Origin: UBA1205 sp045598105
GTDB taxonomy: Bacteria > Bacteroidota > Bacteroidia > Bacteroidales > WCHB1-69
NCBI GenBank assembly: GCA_045598105.1
Contig: JAZLLK010000088.1
Location: 1-64,000 of the forward strand
Direction: 5' to 3'
Length of the DNA stretch: 64,000 bases
Positions 1-6,668 of the stretch are shown here, one piece after another (position 1 is the stretch's first letter; each line of letters starts with the position of its first letter). The notes beneath the pieces are model-generated. The model was not told the DNA's origin, did not search any database, and saw only the letters and a list, made by a program, of their open reading frames with translations. The position numbers were made by a program, and so were the translations under genes.

Positions 1-140
1 CTAAGCAGGTACAGGTGAATGCCTATAACGCCAATGTGGATATTACCGACTTATCAAGCGGTATATATATGCTGAAAATAACCATGTGTGATGGTAAAAT
101 CATAACAAAAAAAATAGTTAAGAGTACATATCAACACTAA
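1..140 (+). CDS. C-terminal fragment of a T9SS type A cargo protein (5' end outside window)
   Basis: Only the last 45 residues are present, read from base 3 to the TAA at 138-140. They contain DITDLSSGIYMLKI followed by GKIITKKIVK. This is the usual end of a type A T9SS sorting domain (Por secretion tail): a D[I/L]S..L..G.Y hairpin and then a basic K-I-V-K end. Known for the family: such tails direct secretion across the outer membrane and are cleaved by the PorU sortase. The catalytic or binding part of the protein lies before the window, so its job cannot be stated. Two hairpins follow the stop. Confidence 0.8.
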   Translation, partial: KQVQVNAYNANVDITDLSSGIYMLKITMCDGKIITKKIVKSTYQH

Positions 141-165
141 TCTACACTGAGTACATGTTTGTAAT

Positions 166-186
166 GAAGGGAGTTTATCTCCCTTC
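166..186 (+). terminator. hairpin after the T9SS cargo gene
   Basis: A perfect 8-bp stem (GAAGGGAG / CTCCCTTC, loop TTTAT) lies 25 bases after the stop codon at 140. There is no good T-tract after it, so it may be a weak terminator or a 3'-end stabilising hairpin. The stem bases resemble those of the hairpin at 285-308. Confidence 0.45.
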
Positions 187-284
187 TATTTACGCTAACA
201 TAAGCGGTAAAAACTCAAAGCATATCAATGCATATTAATGTGTGATCAGTAACAATATCAATAATAAGTTAAAGTTTTTTTTTT

Positions 285-320
285 GAAGGGGGCTGCCAGG
301 CTCCCTTCTCTTTTTTTTTG
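285..320 (+). terminator. Rho-independent terminator
   Basis: A 9-bp stem with one G-U pair (GAAGGGGGC / GCTCCCTTC, loop TGCCAG) is followed directly by a run of nine T. This is a canonical intrinsic terminator for the plus-strand gene ending at 140. Confidence 0.75.
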
Positions 321-420
321 TTTTGCGGTAGCGGGGAGGAGTGCCTTGTTTAATACGCTTATCTTTCTGCAATGTCTTCATGCCCTCCCTCAAAAAAAAC
401 GAATTTTATCAGTTTGTCGG

Positions 421-457
421 TTAACATTGCAACTGTGTTACAATGTTAATACATTTG
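421..457 (+). promoter_or_regulatory. possible regulated promoter without an evident gene
   Basis: TACATTTG at 450-457 matches the Bacteroidota -7 element. It is directly preceded by a 9-bp inverted repeat with an 11-base spacer (421-449), placed where a repressor or activator could act. Downstream on the plus strand there is no believable open reading frame for several hundred bases, so it would drive a small RNA or be a chance match. Confidence 0.3.
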
Positions 458-676
458 TATAAAATTATATTATACCATTTTGAAGGCATCCGTTTGTGAG
501 TTTATACGTGTTGTATGTGCAAAAATCAGGTGTGATGTTTATATATACTTGTTTATCAGTATTATATAAATGAAATTTCGTAAATATTGTTAATGATGTA
601 TATTATAAAAATGAATTATTTTAGCAATAAAATACTATAATATGTTTATAAACATGTACTTATTATTTCATTTTTT

Positions 677-1120
677 TTAAATCCCGGCTTCCTTGTCGGC
701 CCATCGTTCCGTGTAAAAACTATGGTAGGATATGCCTTTATGTTGCCGATAGTGTCGGCAGCAGGGAAGCACGCACCATAATAGGGAAGGCAGGGCTATT
801 ACAGGCAGGTAGCATGGCCCTAGCAGGAGTGATTGTTTGCAGTGTCCGTATTCGTGTTGCAGGGTGCGGTATAGCAGCTTGTTTTCATGGTCAGCGGAGG
901 CAGGCTTGCCATAGCAGCAGGTAATAAATATATACCTGCCCATACCCATGCTGTACCTAAGCGGCCAATAGGTAACGGCGGACTGTTTGTAGCTGAAATA
1001 TCCGTTCCGTTTTATGAGCAGGTGCAGTAATAGTCCTATCAGGTTTTGGGGGGCACACCATGTGAATTGCAGCAGCCAATATAGGGTTTGGTTGCCTTTA
1101 GTAGTTGTGCACATCTTCAT
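677..1120 (-). CDS. putative membrane-associated zincin-like metalloprotease, small
   Basis: This 147-residue protein has a clear HExxH motif (HEYGH, residues 89-93), a hydrophobic segment after it (about 98-120), and then FYTERWAD near the end, which offers a Glu (138) as a third zinc ligand. That arrangement suggests a small membrane-bound zinc protease, but this is inference: I recognise the motif and not a characterised family. The start overlaps the end of the 56-aa gene upstream by 23 bases, so the two are probably translated together. The sequence is rich in Cys, His and Tyr. A downstream Met (M3) could also serve as the start. Substrate unknown. Confidence 0.6.
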   Translation of the reverse strand: MKMCTTTKGNQTLYWLLQFTWCAPQNLIGLLLHLLIKRNGYFSYKQSAVTYWPLRYSMGMGRYIFITCCYGKPASADHENKLLYRTLQHEYGHCKQSLLLGPCYLPVIALPSLLWCVLPCCRHYRQHKGISYHSFYTERWADKEAGI

Positions 1121-1268
1121 CTATATGCAGTTCATCTTCCATTTGCCATAATAAAAATCCGGCCTGACGCTCTATATAATCCAGTATATCGGCTTTTATT
1201 TTCATATCCTTTATTTCACTTATTTCCTGTATAAGGGCGTCTATTTTTATTTTAAAGTTGTTATCCAT
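1098..1268 (-). CDS. small acidic protein of unknown function, partner of the HExxH protein
   Basis: A 56-residue protein starting at the Met encoded at 1266-1268. A longer reading begins at 1307 but would start upstream of the promoter element at 1296-1303, so the shorter start is chosen. It is mostly helical in character with many charged residues (IDALIQEISEIKDMKIKAD) and a very acidic end (EDELHIDEDVHNY). It has no signal peptide or membrane segment. It is the first gene of a two-gene unit with the HExxH membrane protein, overlapping it by 23 bases. It could be an inhibitor, adaptor or regulator of that protein; nothing in the sequence decides this. Confidence 0.55.
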   Translation of the reverse strand: MDNNFKIKIDALIQEISEIKDMKIKADILDYIERQAGFLLWQMEDELHIDEDVHNY

Positions 1269-1295
1269 GTTAGTTCTTATTATGAAATATAGGTG

Positions 1296-1303
1296 CAAAG
1301 GTA
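1296..1303 (-). promoter_or_regulatory. -7 promoter element (TACCTTTG) for the 56-aa/HExxH pair
   Basis: TACCTTTG on the minus strand, 27 bases before the chosen start codon, matches the Bacteroidota TAnnTTTG consensus. A perfect 8-bp inverted repeat (ATGGTGCC / GGCACCAT, 1313-1331) lies just upstream, inside the presumed spacer. Confidence 0.65.
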
Positions 1304-1312
1304 GCATTTTTT

Positions 1313-1331
1313 ATGGTGCCGCAGGCACCAT
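1313..1331. repeat. 8-bp inverted repeat in a promoter spacer
   Basis: ATGGTGCC, a 3-base loop, and GGCACCAT form a perfect palindrome between the -7 element at 1296-1303 and the end of the deacetylase gene. It lacks a T-tract on either strand, so an operator is at least as likely as a terminator. Confidence 0.5.
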
Positions 1332-1380
1332 AGGGTAAAAAATATAGCATGTGTGTATGCTATGAACTATAAGGTAAATG

Positions 1381-2658
1381 CTATGGCAGCGGATGCAGGT
1401 AGCGGAGCATGCGTTCATATAGTTGTGTATAGTCTCTATCGGCATATATGCCAAACGATTGATTATGAAACAGTGTGCACAGTGTGCCGTGGTATTGTAT
1501 GCACATGTCTATCCATGTTTTGGCATATTGCCACATTTCTTCTGCGGTGTGGCCTTGCAGGCCGTTTTCCATGCCTATGAGCGGGTAGCAGCGTAGGGAG
1601 GTGGTGTGTTCCTGGTACAGGTCGTAAAACAGGAAGGATTTGCAGGTGCCTGCCCTATATCCCCAGCGGTTTACATGCCCCATAGAGTAGTCGGAGAGTA
1701 TGCCGTTGGCTATAAGCTGTTGTAAGGTGCCGGGCATACGAAGCAGCAAATAGTGCTGGCGATTACAGTCAACAGGCTTAGAGCAGTAAGCCTGTAAATT
1801 GGCTATTTCTTGGGCTTGCAGGCCTGCCTGTCGGTTACTGCCATAGGAGGCATGCAGACCTATATCATTGTTCTTTGCCAGCCGTTGTATAAGTGTATCC
1901 ATACCTGCATAGCTCATAGGCGTATTTTTGTCCAGCCGGCTGCGGCTGGTAGCCGCCAAAAAGAAATAGATGGCTTTTAGGCTATATGTGTGGTGTAGCT
2001 GTTCTATGTAGTCAAAGCTGTCGTAAGGATCGGTCATGGAACCCTGTAACACCATATTCCTATCACGTATCAGCTGCCATTTACAGCGTAACAGGTGCTT
2101 TATGCGTCCTGCCACATTCCATATCAGGGGCTTGCCCTTATAGCAATAGGCTATATCTATATCGTAGGTGGGTATGTGGGTAAAGTGGCTTTCGGCATAT
2201 TGCAGGTGAGGAAAATATTGTAGCAATGCGGCTTTAAACTGCTCTATCCATACTTCTACCCACGGGTAATCGTATAATTCGTTATGGCATAGCTGTATTC
2301 TCCCATATTGGTCTTGGGGCTTTGCCCCGTATTCTTCATAGCGGCTCAGGCACCAAAAACAGGCCGCAAACAGGTCAAAACCCAATAAGTCCTTTTCTTC
2401 ATGAGCAAATAAGGTGTGCTGCCCGCTCATGCTCATATGCAAGTATTGCGAATTGATGCCCCGCTCCCATAGTAGCGGAGCGGCTTTTACCCACACGGGA
2501 TAGTCACTGTTGGTGTCATATACCATTTTGTCGCCATCATAGGCATCAAATACCTCTTTACAGGTGCATATTTCATAGTCTATACCCATGTTTTCCTGCA
2601 ATATGTGTTGCAGTATGTATTGCAGTCGGGTCGTAAGGCGGGGAGTGTATATGAGCAT
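1381..2658 (-). CDS. polysaccharide deacetylase family protein with DUF7033-like N-terminus
   Basis: A 425-residue protein. The first 150 residues resemble the N-terminal domain common to Bacteroidota deacetylase-like proteins. From about residue 163 the NodB-type fold begins with TYDIDIAY, whose Asp pair matches the metal-binding motif. HASYGS (about 275) fits the next conserved His motif, and WGYRAGTCKSFLFYDL (about 340) the Arg motif. Known for the family: metal-dependent removal of acyl groups from N-acetyl sugars. No signal peptide is seen, so a cytoplasmic or membrane-face role in surface glycan synthesis is inferred. It is the last gene of the recA-led run, 4 bases after the methylase gene. 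Confidence 0.75.
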   Translation of the reverse strand: MLIYTPRLTTRLQYILQHILQENMGIDYEICTCKEVFDAYDGDKMVYDTNSDYPVWVKAAPLLWERGINSQYLHMSMSGQHTLFAHEEKDLLGFDLFAACFWCLSRYEEYGAKPQDQYGRIQLCHNELYDYPWVEVWIEQFKAALLQYFPHLQYAESHFTHIPTYDIDIAYCYKGKPLIWNVAGRIKHLLRCKWQLIRDRNMVLQGSMTDPYDSFDYIEQLHHTYSLKAIYFFLAATSRSRLDKNTPMSYAGMDTLIQRLAKNNDIGLHASYGSNRQAGLQAQEIANLQAYCSKPVDCNRQHYLLLRMPGTLQQLIANGILSDYSMGHVNRWGYRAGTCKSFLFYDLYQEHTTSLRCYPLIGMENGLQGHTAEEMWQYAKTWIDMCIQYHGTLCTLFHNQSFGIYADRDYTQLYERMLRYLHPLP

Positions 2659-2662
2659 GAGG

Positions 2663-3199
2663 CTATTGTTTATGTAGTGCCAACTGGCAAAAATGCCACA
2701 TTACTATGCCGGCACTCACCGATATGTTCAATGAGTGTTTGGTGCCAAATTGGGGTATCTCTATGGCATTGCTGCAATGGTCCACCACCTTCTGGTCCAC
2801 GCCCATTACCTCGTTGCCCAGCACCAAAGCCACAGGCGTGTGCGTATCCCACTGCACCATGTGCAGGGGAATACTGTGCTCCACCTGCTCTATGGCATAG
2901 GCCGTATAGCCCTGCAGCTGCAACTGCTGCACTGCCTGTAATGTGTCAGACGCATATTCCCAATTTACCGACAGGGTTGCCCCTAATGCCGTTTTCTCTA
3001 TGTCCTTGTGCGGAGGCGTAGCCGTAATGCCACACAATATTATTTTCTCTATTTTAAAAGCATCGGCAGTGCGAAATACCGAGCCTATATTGTTCATGCT
3101 GCGTATGTTATCCAGCACTATCACCACCGGCATTTTTTCACTTTGCTTATAGGTGTCCACATCTACACGATGTAATTCTTCCATAGACAATTTTTTCAT
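2663..3199 (-). CDS. SpoU/TrmH family RNA 2'-O-methyltransferase
   Basis: A 178-residue protein with all SPOUT motifs: NIRSMNNIGSVFRT (motif 1), LVLGNEVMGV (motif 2) and IPQFGTKHSLNISVSAG (motif 3). The family transfers a methyl group from S-adenosylmethionine to ribose 2'-OH in tRNA or rRNA. It lacks the N-terminal substrate-binding domain of rRNA enzymes such as RlmB, so a tRNA target is slightly more likely, but the position cannot be read from sequence. Its start overlaps the end of the permease gene by 4 bases (ATGA type), showing tight coupling. Confidence 0.88.
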   Translation of the reverse strand: MKKLSMEELHRVDVDTYKQSEKMPVVIVLDNIRSMNNIGSVFRTADAFKIEKIILCGITATPPHKDIEKTALGATLSVNWEYASDTLQAVQQLQLQGYTAYAIEQVEHSIPLHMVQWDTHTPVALVLGNEVMGVDQKVVDHCSNAIEIPQFGTKHSLNISVSAGIVMWHFCQLALHKQ

Positions 3200-4344
3200 A
3201 TCGCTGTATTCTGTTCGTTTATGGTCTCCTTGTCCGATAAGTGCCGGGTAAGCGTTTTTACAAAATTATTGTTGCCGAAGAATTCCTGAGCCACCACACG
3301 CACTATGGTGTAGGCCGGTATGCCTAACATCATGCCCGGTATGCCGGCTATGCTGCCCGATATGAGTATTACCAAAAATATTTCTAACGGATGGGCCTTT
3401 ACCGACTTGGAGGCTATGTAAGGCTGTAAGAAGAAATTATCTAATATACGGCAGAATACAAAAACGGACACTACCTTGAGCACTATATTTATTATGGCTA
3501 TATCCGGACCCTCTATATAGGCCGTCATTACGGCAAATATACAACCTGATACACAGGCTACTATGCTGCCTATGTAGGGTATTATTACCATTATGCCGCC
3601 CAGTAGGGCTATGAGCAATGCATTGTTAATGTGCAGTATGCTTAATAGTGTCCATTCCACTATGGCTACCAGTATTATTTCCACCGCTAAGCCTACAAAA
3701 TAGTTCGACAGCAGCTTTTTACTGCGGGAAAGCACATGCTGCGTTTCATCCTGATGCCTGTCGGGCATCATGTGTATGAGCGTCCCCTGCAGTTTGGGTA
3801 TGTCTTTCAGTATGTAGAAGGCTATAAACAATACAGAGAATATGCCTAAAAACAGGTCACCCAGGCCGGTAATAAAATTATTGAAAAAGGAAGACGGATT
3901 TATCTGCTTTATTTTACTCACTACCGTGTGGGTAATAATAGTTTCCAGGTTTTCCTGTGGCTCTATAATACCATATTCATGCAAAAAATTATCTATCTGC
4001 ATCATTTGCTCCTTGTAGGTTCGCTCCACAAGCCTGGTGTCTACTTGGGTAATGGCATGTATTTGCCTGTTTACCGTAGGTGCTATCAGCCATATTATGC
4101 CCACAAGCATGCCTGTAATGCCTATAAGTGCCAATGCCGAAGCTATGCCTGTGCCCATGTGCCTGTGCCCTAAGGGTATTTGCATGAGCCATGATTTGAG
4201 CGGGTTGGCCAGCAGGGTGATAATAATCGCTATTATTATGTATAAGGTAATATGGGAAAAATACCACGCAGCCCACACCAATATGGCTATAATGAACAGT
4301 ATGGATATACTGCCTACTATTTTGGTATGTGTGCTTTTTTTCAT
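3196..4344 (-). CDS. AI-2E/PerM family transporter
   Basis: A 382-residue membrane protein of the AI-2E transporter family (formerly UPF0118). It has two N-terminal membrane helices, a polar segment (about 95-160), and a C-terminal bundle of about five helices ending in the family's characteristic stretch DNFFLQPYIASKSVKAHPLE followed by a Gly-rich GIPGMMLGIP motif. Members export small molecules or ions (AI-2, sodium or protons); the substrate here is unknown. It is 3 bases downstream of the TPR lipoprotein gene and overlaps the methylase gene. Confidence 0.85.
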   Translation of the reverse strand: MKKSTHTKIVGSISILFIIAILVWAAWYFSHITLYIIIAIIITLLANPLKSWLMQIPLGHRHMGTGIASALALIGITGMLVGIIWLIAPTVNRQIHAITQVDTRLVERTYKEQMMQIDNFLHEYGIIEPQENLETIITHTVVSKIKQINPSSFFNNFITGLGDLFLGIFSVLFIAFYILKDIPKLQGTLIHMMPDRHQDETQHVLSRSKKLLSNYFVGLAVEIILVAIVEWTLLSILHINNALLIALLGGIMVIIPYIGSIVACVSGCIFAVMTAYIEGPDIAIINIVLKVVSVFVFCRILDNFFLQPYIASKSVKAHPLEIFLVILISGSIAGIPGMMLGIPAYTIVRVVAQEFFGNNNFVKTLTRHLSDKETINEQNTAI

Positions 4345-4347
4345 ACG

Positions 4348-5346
4348 CTATTTGCCTAATTTATCTAATCTGTTCAAACTTTCTATGGCTAAAGTGTAAT
4401 CCTCCCGTAATTTAAGACAATACATAAAATCCTGACGGGCATTGTCATATTTTTCCTGCATTTCAAAGGCCAGGCCCCTGTTATATATGGCCTCTATGTA
4501 GGTTTCATCCTGTTCTATGGCCTTAGAAAAGAATACCGAGGCTTCCTCATATTGGCCTAAGGCCAAATAATTCCATCCCATATTATGCAGGGCATATTTA
4601 TTGGTAACGTCATTTTGAAGTATCATTTTGTATTTCTGCAGGGCCTTGTCGTAGTCGCCATGCTCCTGATAATATATGCCTAAGTTGTATAAAGCCTGAA
4701 AGTCGTTAGGCCGGCAGTTGAGCGCATTGTTATAGTAATTCAATGCCAATGCATTGTCCATGTATTGGTACAATATACCTAATTCCATATAGGCATCATA
4801 GTACTCCGCATCCTGGTCAGCAGCGGTGAGGTAGTTGCGTATGGCGGCAGCAGTGTCCCCCTGTTCCCTATAGTTCCATGCCAGTATGAAATAGGCCTTG
4901 GGATTATGCCCTGTTTTCATTATGGCCTGCATGGCCGTTTCTTGTGATAGCTTGTACCGCTTGAGCAAAAAATGTAATTCGGCCAGCTTCAGGCGGGCAT
5001 CATTGTTGTCATTATTCAACTGCAAGGCTTTGTCTAAAGCCTCTTCTGCCTCGTCGGTATTGGTTTGGGCAAAATATACGTCAGATAACGTTTCATAGTA
5101 GCTGTCATTAGCGGAATCCAGCCTTATGGCATTGCCTATGGCCGTAAGGGCACTGTCTAATTGGTGCGTGCCTATATAATATAATGACAGGTCTCTATAC
5201 AGGTCAGCATTCATGGGGTCCTTGTCTATGGCTTTATATAAGTCGGCCAACTCCGCCGGCAGCCGGGCATATTTATCAGTCTTTCCGCCGCGGTGACAGG
5301 CACATAGCATGGTTATTGCCAGTATGGTTATGAGTATTTTTTGCAT
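4348..5346 (-). CDS. TPR repeat lipoprotein
   Basis: A 332-residue protein. The N-terminus is a lipoprotein signal with lipobox LCAC (Cys 17 lipidated). The rest is a string of about eight tetratricopeptide repeats, for example ALYNLGIYYQEHGDYDKALQ and AIYNRGLAFEMQEKYDNARQ. TPR arrays form protein-binding superhelices; the lipid anchor places it at the periplasmic face of a membrane. It lies 6 bases after recA and 3 bases before the permease gene, so it is very likely on the recA transcript. Partner unknown. Confidence 0.85.
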   Translation of the reverse strand: MQKILITILAITMLCACHRGGKTDKYARLPAELADLYKAIDKDPMNADLYRDLSLYYIGTHQLDSALTAIGNAIRLDSANDSYYETLSDVYFAQTNTDEAEEALDKALQLNNDNNDARLKLAELHFLLKRYKLSQETAMQAIMKTGHNPKAYFILAWNYREQGDTAAAIRNYLTAADQDAEYYDAYMELGILYQYMDNALALNYYNNALNCRPNDFQALYNLGIYYQEHGDYDKALQKYKMILQNDVTNKYALHNMGWNYLALGQYEEASVFFSKAIEQDETYIEAIYNRGLAFEMQEKYDNARQDFMYCLKLREDYTLAIESLNRLDKLGK

Positions 5347-5352
5347 ATAATA

Positions 5353-6366
5353 TTAGTTTTTTGCTGCTACGGCCTCTTTTATTTTTTGTTCTATCTCTTC
5401 ACACAATTCGGGGTTCTCTTCCAAAAGCTGTTTTACGCTCTCTCTTCCCTGTGCCAGCTTGCTTTCACCATACGAAAACCATGAGCCGCTCTTCTTTATT
5501 ATGTTATGCTCTACGCCTAAATCCACTATTTCACCACTCTTTGATATGCCTTCGCCATACATAATGTCAAATTCGGCATTGCGGAAAGGAGGTGCTACCT
5601 TGTTCTTTATCACCTTTACTTTCACGTGGTTACCTATTACATTTTCCCCCTCTTTTATTTGCGACTGACGGCGTATGTCTATACGCACCGATGCGTAGAA
5701 CTTAAGAGCGTTGCCGCCGGTGGTGGTTTCGGGATTACCAAACATTACGCCTATTTTCTCTCTTAACTGATTAATGAATATGCAGCAACAGTTGGTTTTA
5801 CTTATAGTAGAAGTGAGCTTACGCAATGCCTGACTCATTAGCCTGGCCTGCAACCCCATTTTGGAATCACCCATCTCGCCTTCTATTTCACTCTTAGGAG
5901 TGAGGGCTGCCACAGAGTCTATTACTATAATGTCTATGGCACCGCTGCGTATAAGATTATCGGCTATTTCTAAGGCTTGCTCTCCATTATCGGGCTGCGA
6001 TATAAGCAAATTCTCTATGTCCACACCCAATTTTTGTGCATAAAAACGGTCAAAAGCATGCTCCGCATCTATGAATGCGGCTATGCCGCCTTTACGCTGC
6101 GCTTCGGCTATGGCATGTATGGCCAAAGTGGTTTTACCTGACGACTCCGGTCCAAATATTTCTATCACCCTGCCTTTAGGCAAACCATTTACCCCTAAGG
6201 CTATATCTAATCCAAGTGAGCCTGTGGATATTACGTCAATATCATCGGCAGGAGTATCTCCCATACGCATAATTGCTCCTTTGCCATATACTTTTTCTAA
6301 TCGTTCCAATGTGGAATTTAACATTTTGAGCTTTTCGCTGTTGTCTGTCTTTGTTTCTTTTGCCAT
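5353..6366 (-). CDS. recA: RecA recombinase
   Basis: A 337-residue RecA. Walker A is GPESSGKTT (72-80), Walker B is IIVIDSVAAL, and the DNA-binding loops include EIEGEMGDSKMGLQARLMSQ and the Gln-containing FINQLREKIGVMFGNPETTT. It forms filaments on single-stranded DNA and drives strand exchange. The open frame extends upstream to 6726, but the start at 6366 (MAKETKTDNS) fits the family length and lies 60 bases after a clear promoter element. No LexA-type box is recognised upstream. It is the first gene of a five-gene minus-strand run. Confidence 0.98.
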   Translation of the reverse strand: MAKETKTDNSEKLKMLNSTLERLEKVYGKGAIMRMGDTPADDIDVISTGSLGLDIALGVNGLPKGRVIEIFGPESSGKTTLAIHAIAEAQRKGGIAAFIDAEHAFDRFYAQKLGVDIENLLISQPDNGEQALEIADNLIRSGAIDIIVIDSVAALTPKSEIEGEMGDSKMGLQARLMSQALRKLTSTISKTNCCCIFINQLREKIGVMFGNPETTTGGNALKFYASVRIDIRRQSQIKEGENVIGNHVKVKVIKNKVAPPFRNAEFDIMYGEGISKSGEIVDLGVEHNIIKKSGSWFSYGESKLAQGRESVKQLLEENPELCEEIEQKIKEAVAAKN

Positions 6367-6668
6367 GTGTGTATGTATTTGATTATGTTTAATTAAAAGT
6401 TTGATATCTGTCGTTTTTCTAAAATGCAAATGTACACAAAAAAACAAAACCATAAAATATAGGGCCGCTTTTTTTTTACACATATTTTTATTTTTCCCTA
6501 TGTGCCCACCAACGCAATATGCTGCCACAAAGTAAAAAAAAGGAAAATAAGTGTTTTCTTTTTTTTTTGCCCCGGGCGGGGCAACATACAGGCAAAAAAT
6601 GAAATCATTATGTTGCACAATAATATAGTACCTGTGTGCGTTATAAAGATGAATAAATAGCTTTAGGA
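6367..6668. other. divergent regulatory region between recA and a T9SS cargo gene
   Basis: It carries the recA -7 element (6427-6434) and a GC-rich perfect hairpin (TTGCCCC, loop GGGC, GGGGCAA; 6567-6584) that stands out in very AT-rich surroundings. The T-run lies before the hairpin on the plus strand, so it is not a usual terminator. No clear TAnnTTTG element is seen for the plus-strand gene at 6669. Confidence 0.5.
6427..6434 (-). promoter_or_regulatory. -7 promoter element (TACATTTG) for recA
   Basis: TACATTTG on the minus strand lies 60 bases upstream of the recA start and matches TAnnTTTG. The run of genes recA to deacetylase has gaps of 6, 3, -4 and 4 bases, so this promoter probably serves all five. 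Confidence 0.7.

Larger units (their letters stand above)
141..676. other. intergenic stretch, AT-rich, with hairpins and a possible lone promoter
   Basis: No convincing protein gene is seen. The stretch holds the two hairpins at 166-186 and 285-320. It also holds an inverted repeat (TTAACATTG at 421-429, CAATGTTAA at 441-449) that runs into a TAnnTTTG-type element at 450-457. The last 120 bases are very AT-rich and sit after the stop of the minus-strand gene at 677. Confidence 0.6.

Noticed and set aside
1313..1331. terminator of the deacetylase gene
   Set aside because: The stem is perfect but neither strand has a following T-run; it overlaps a promoter region, so it is listed as an inverted repeat.
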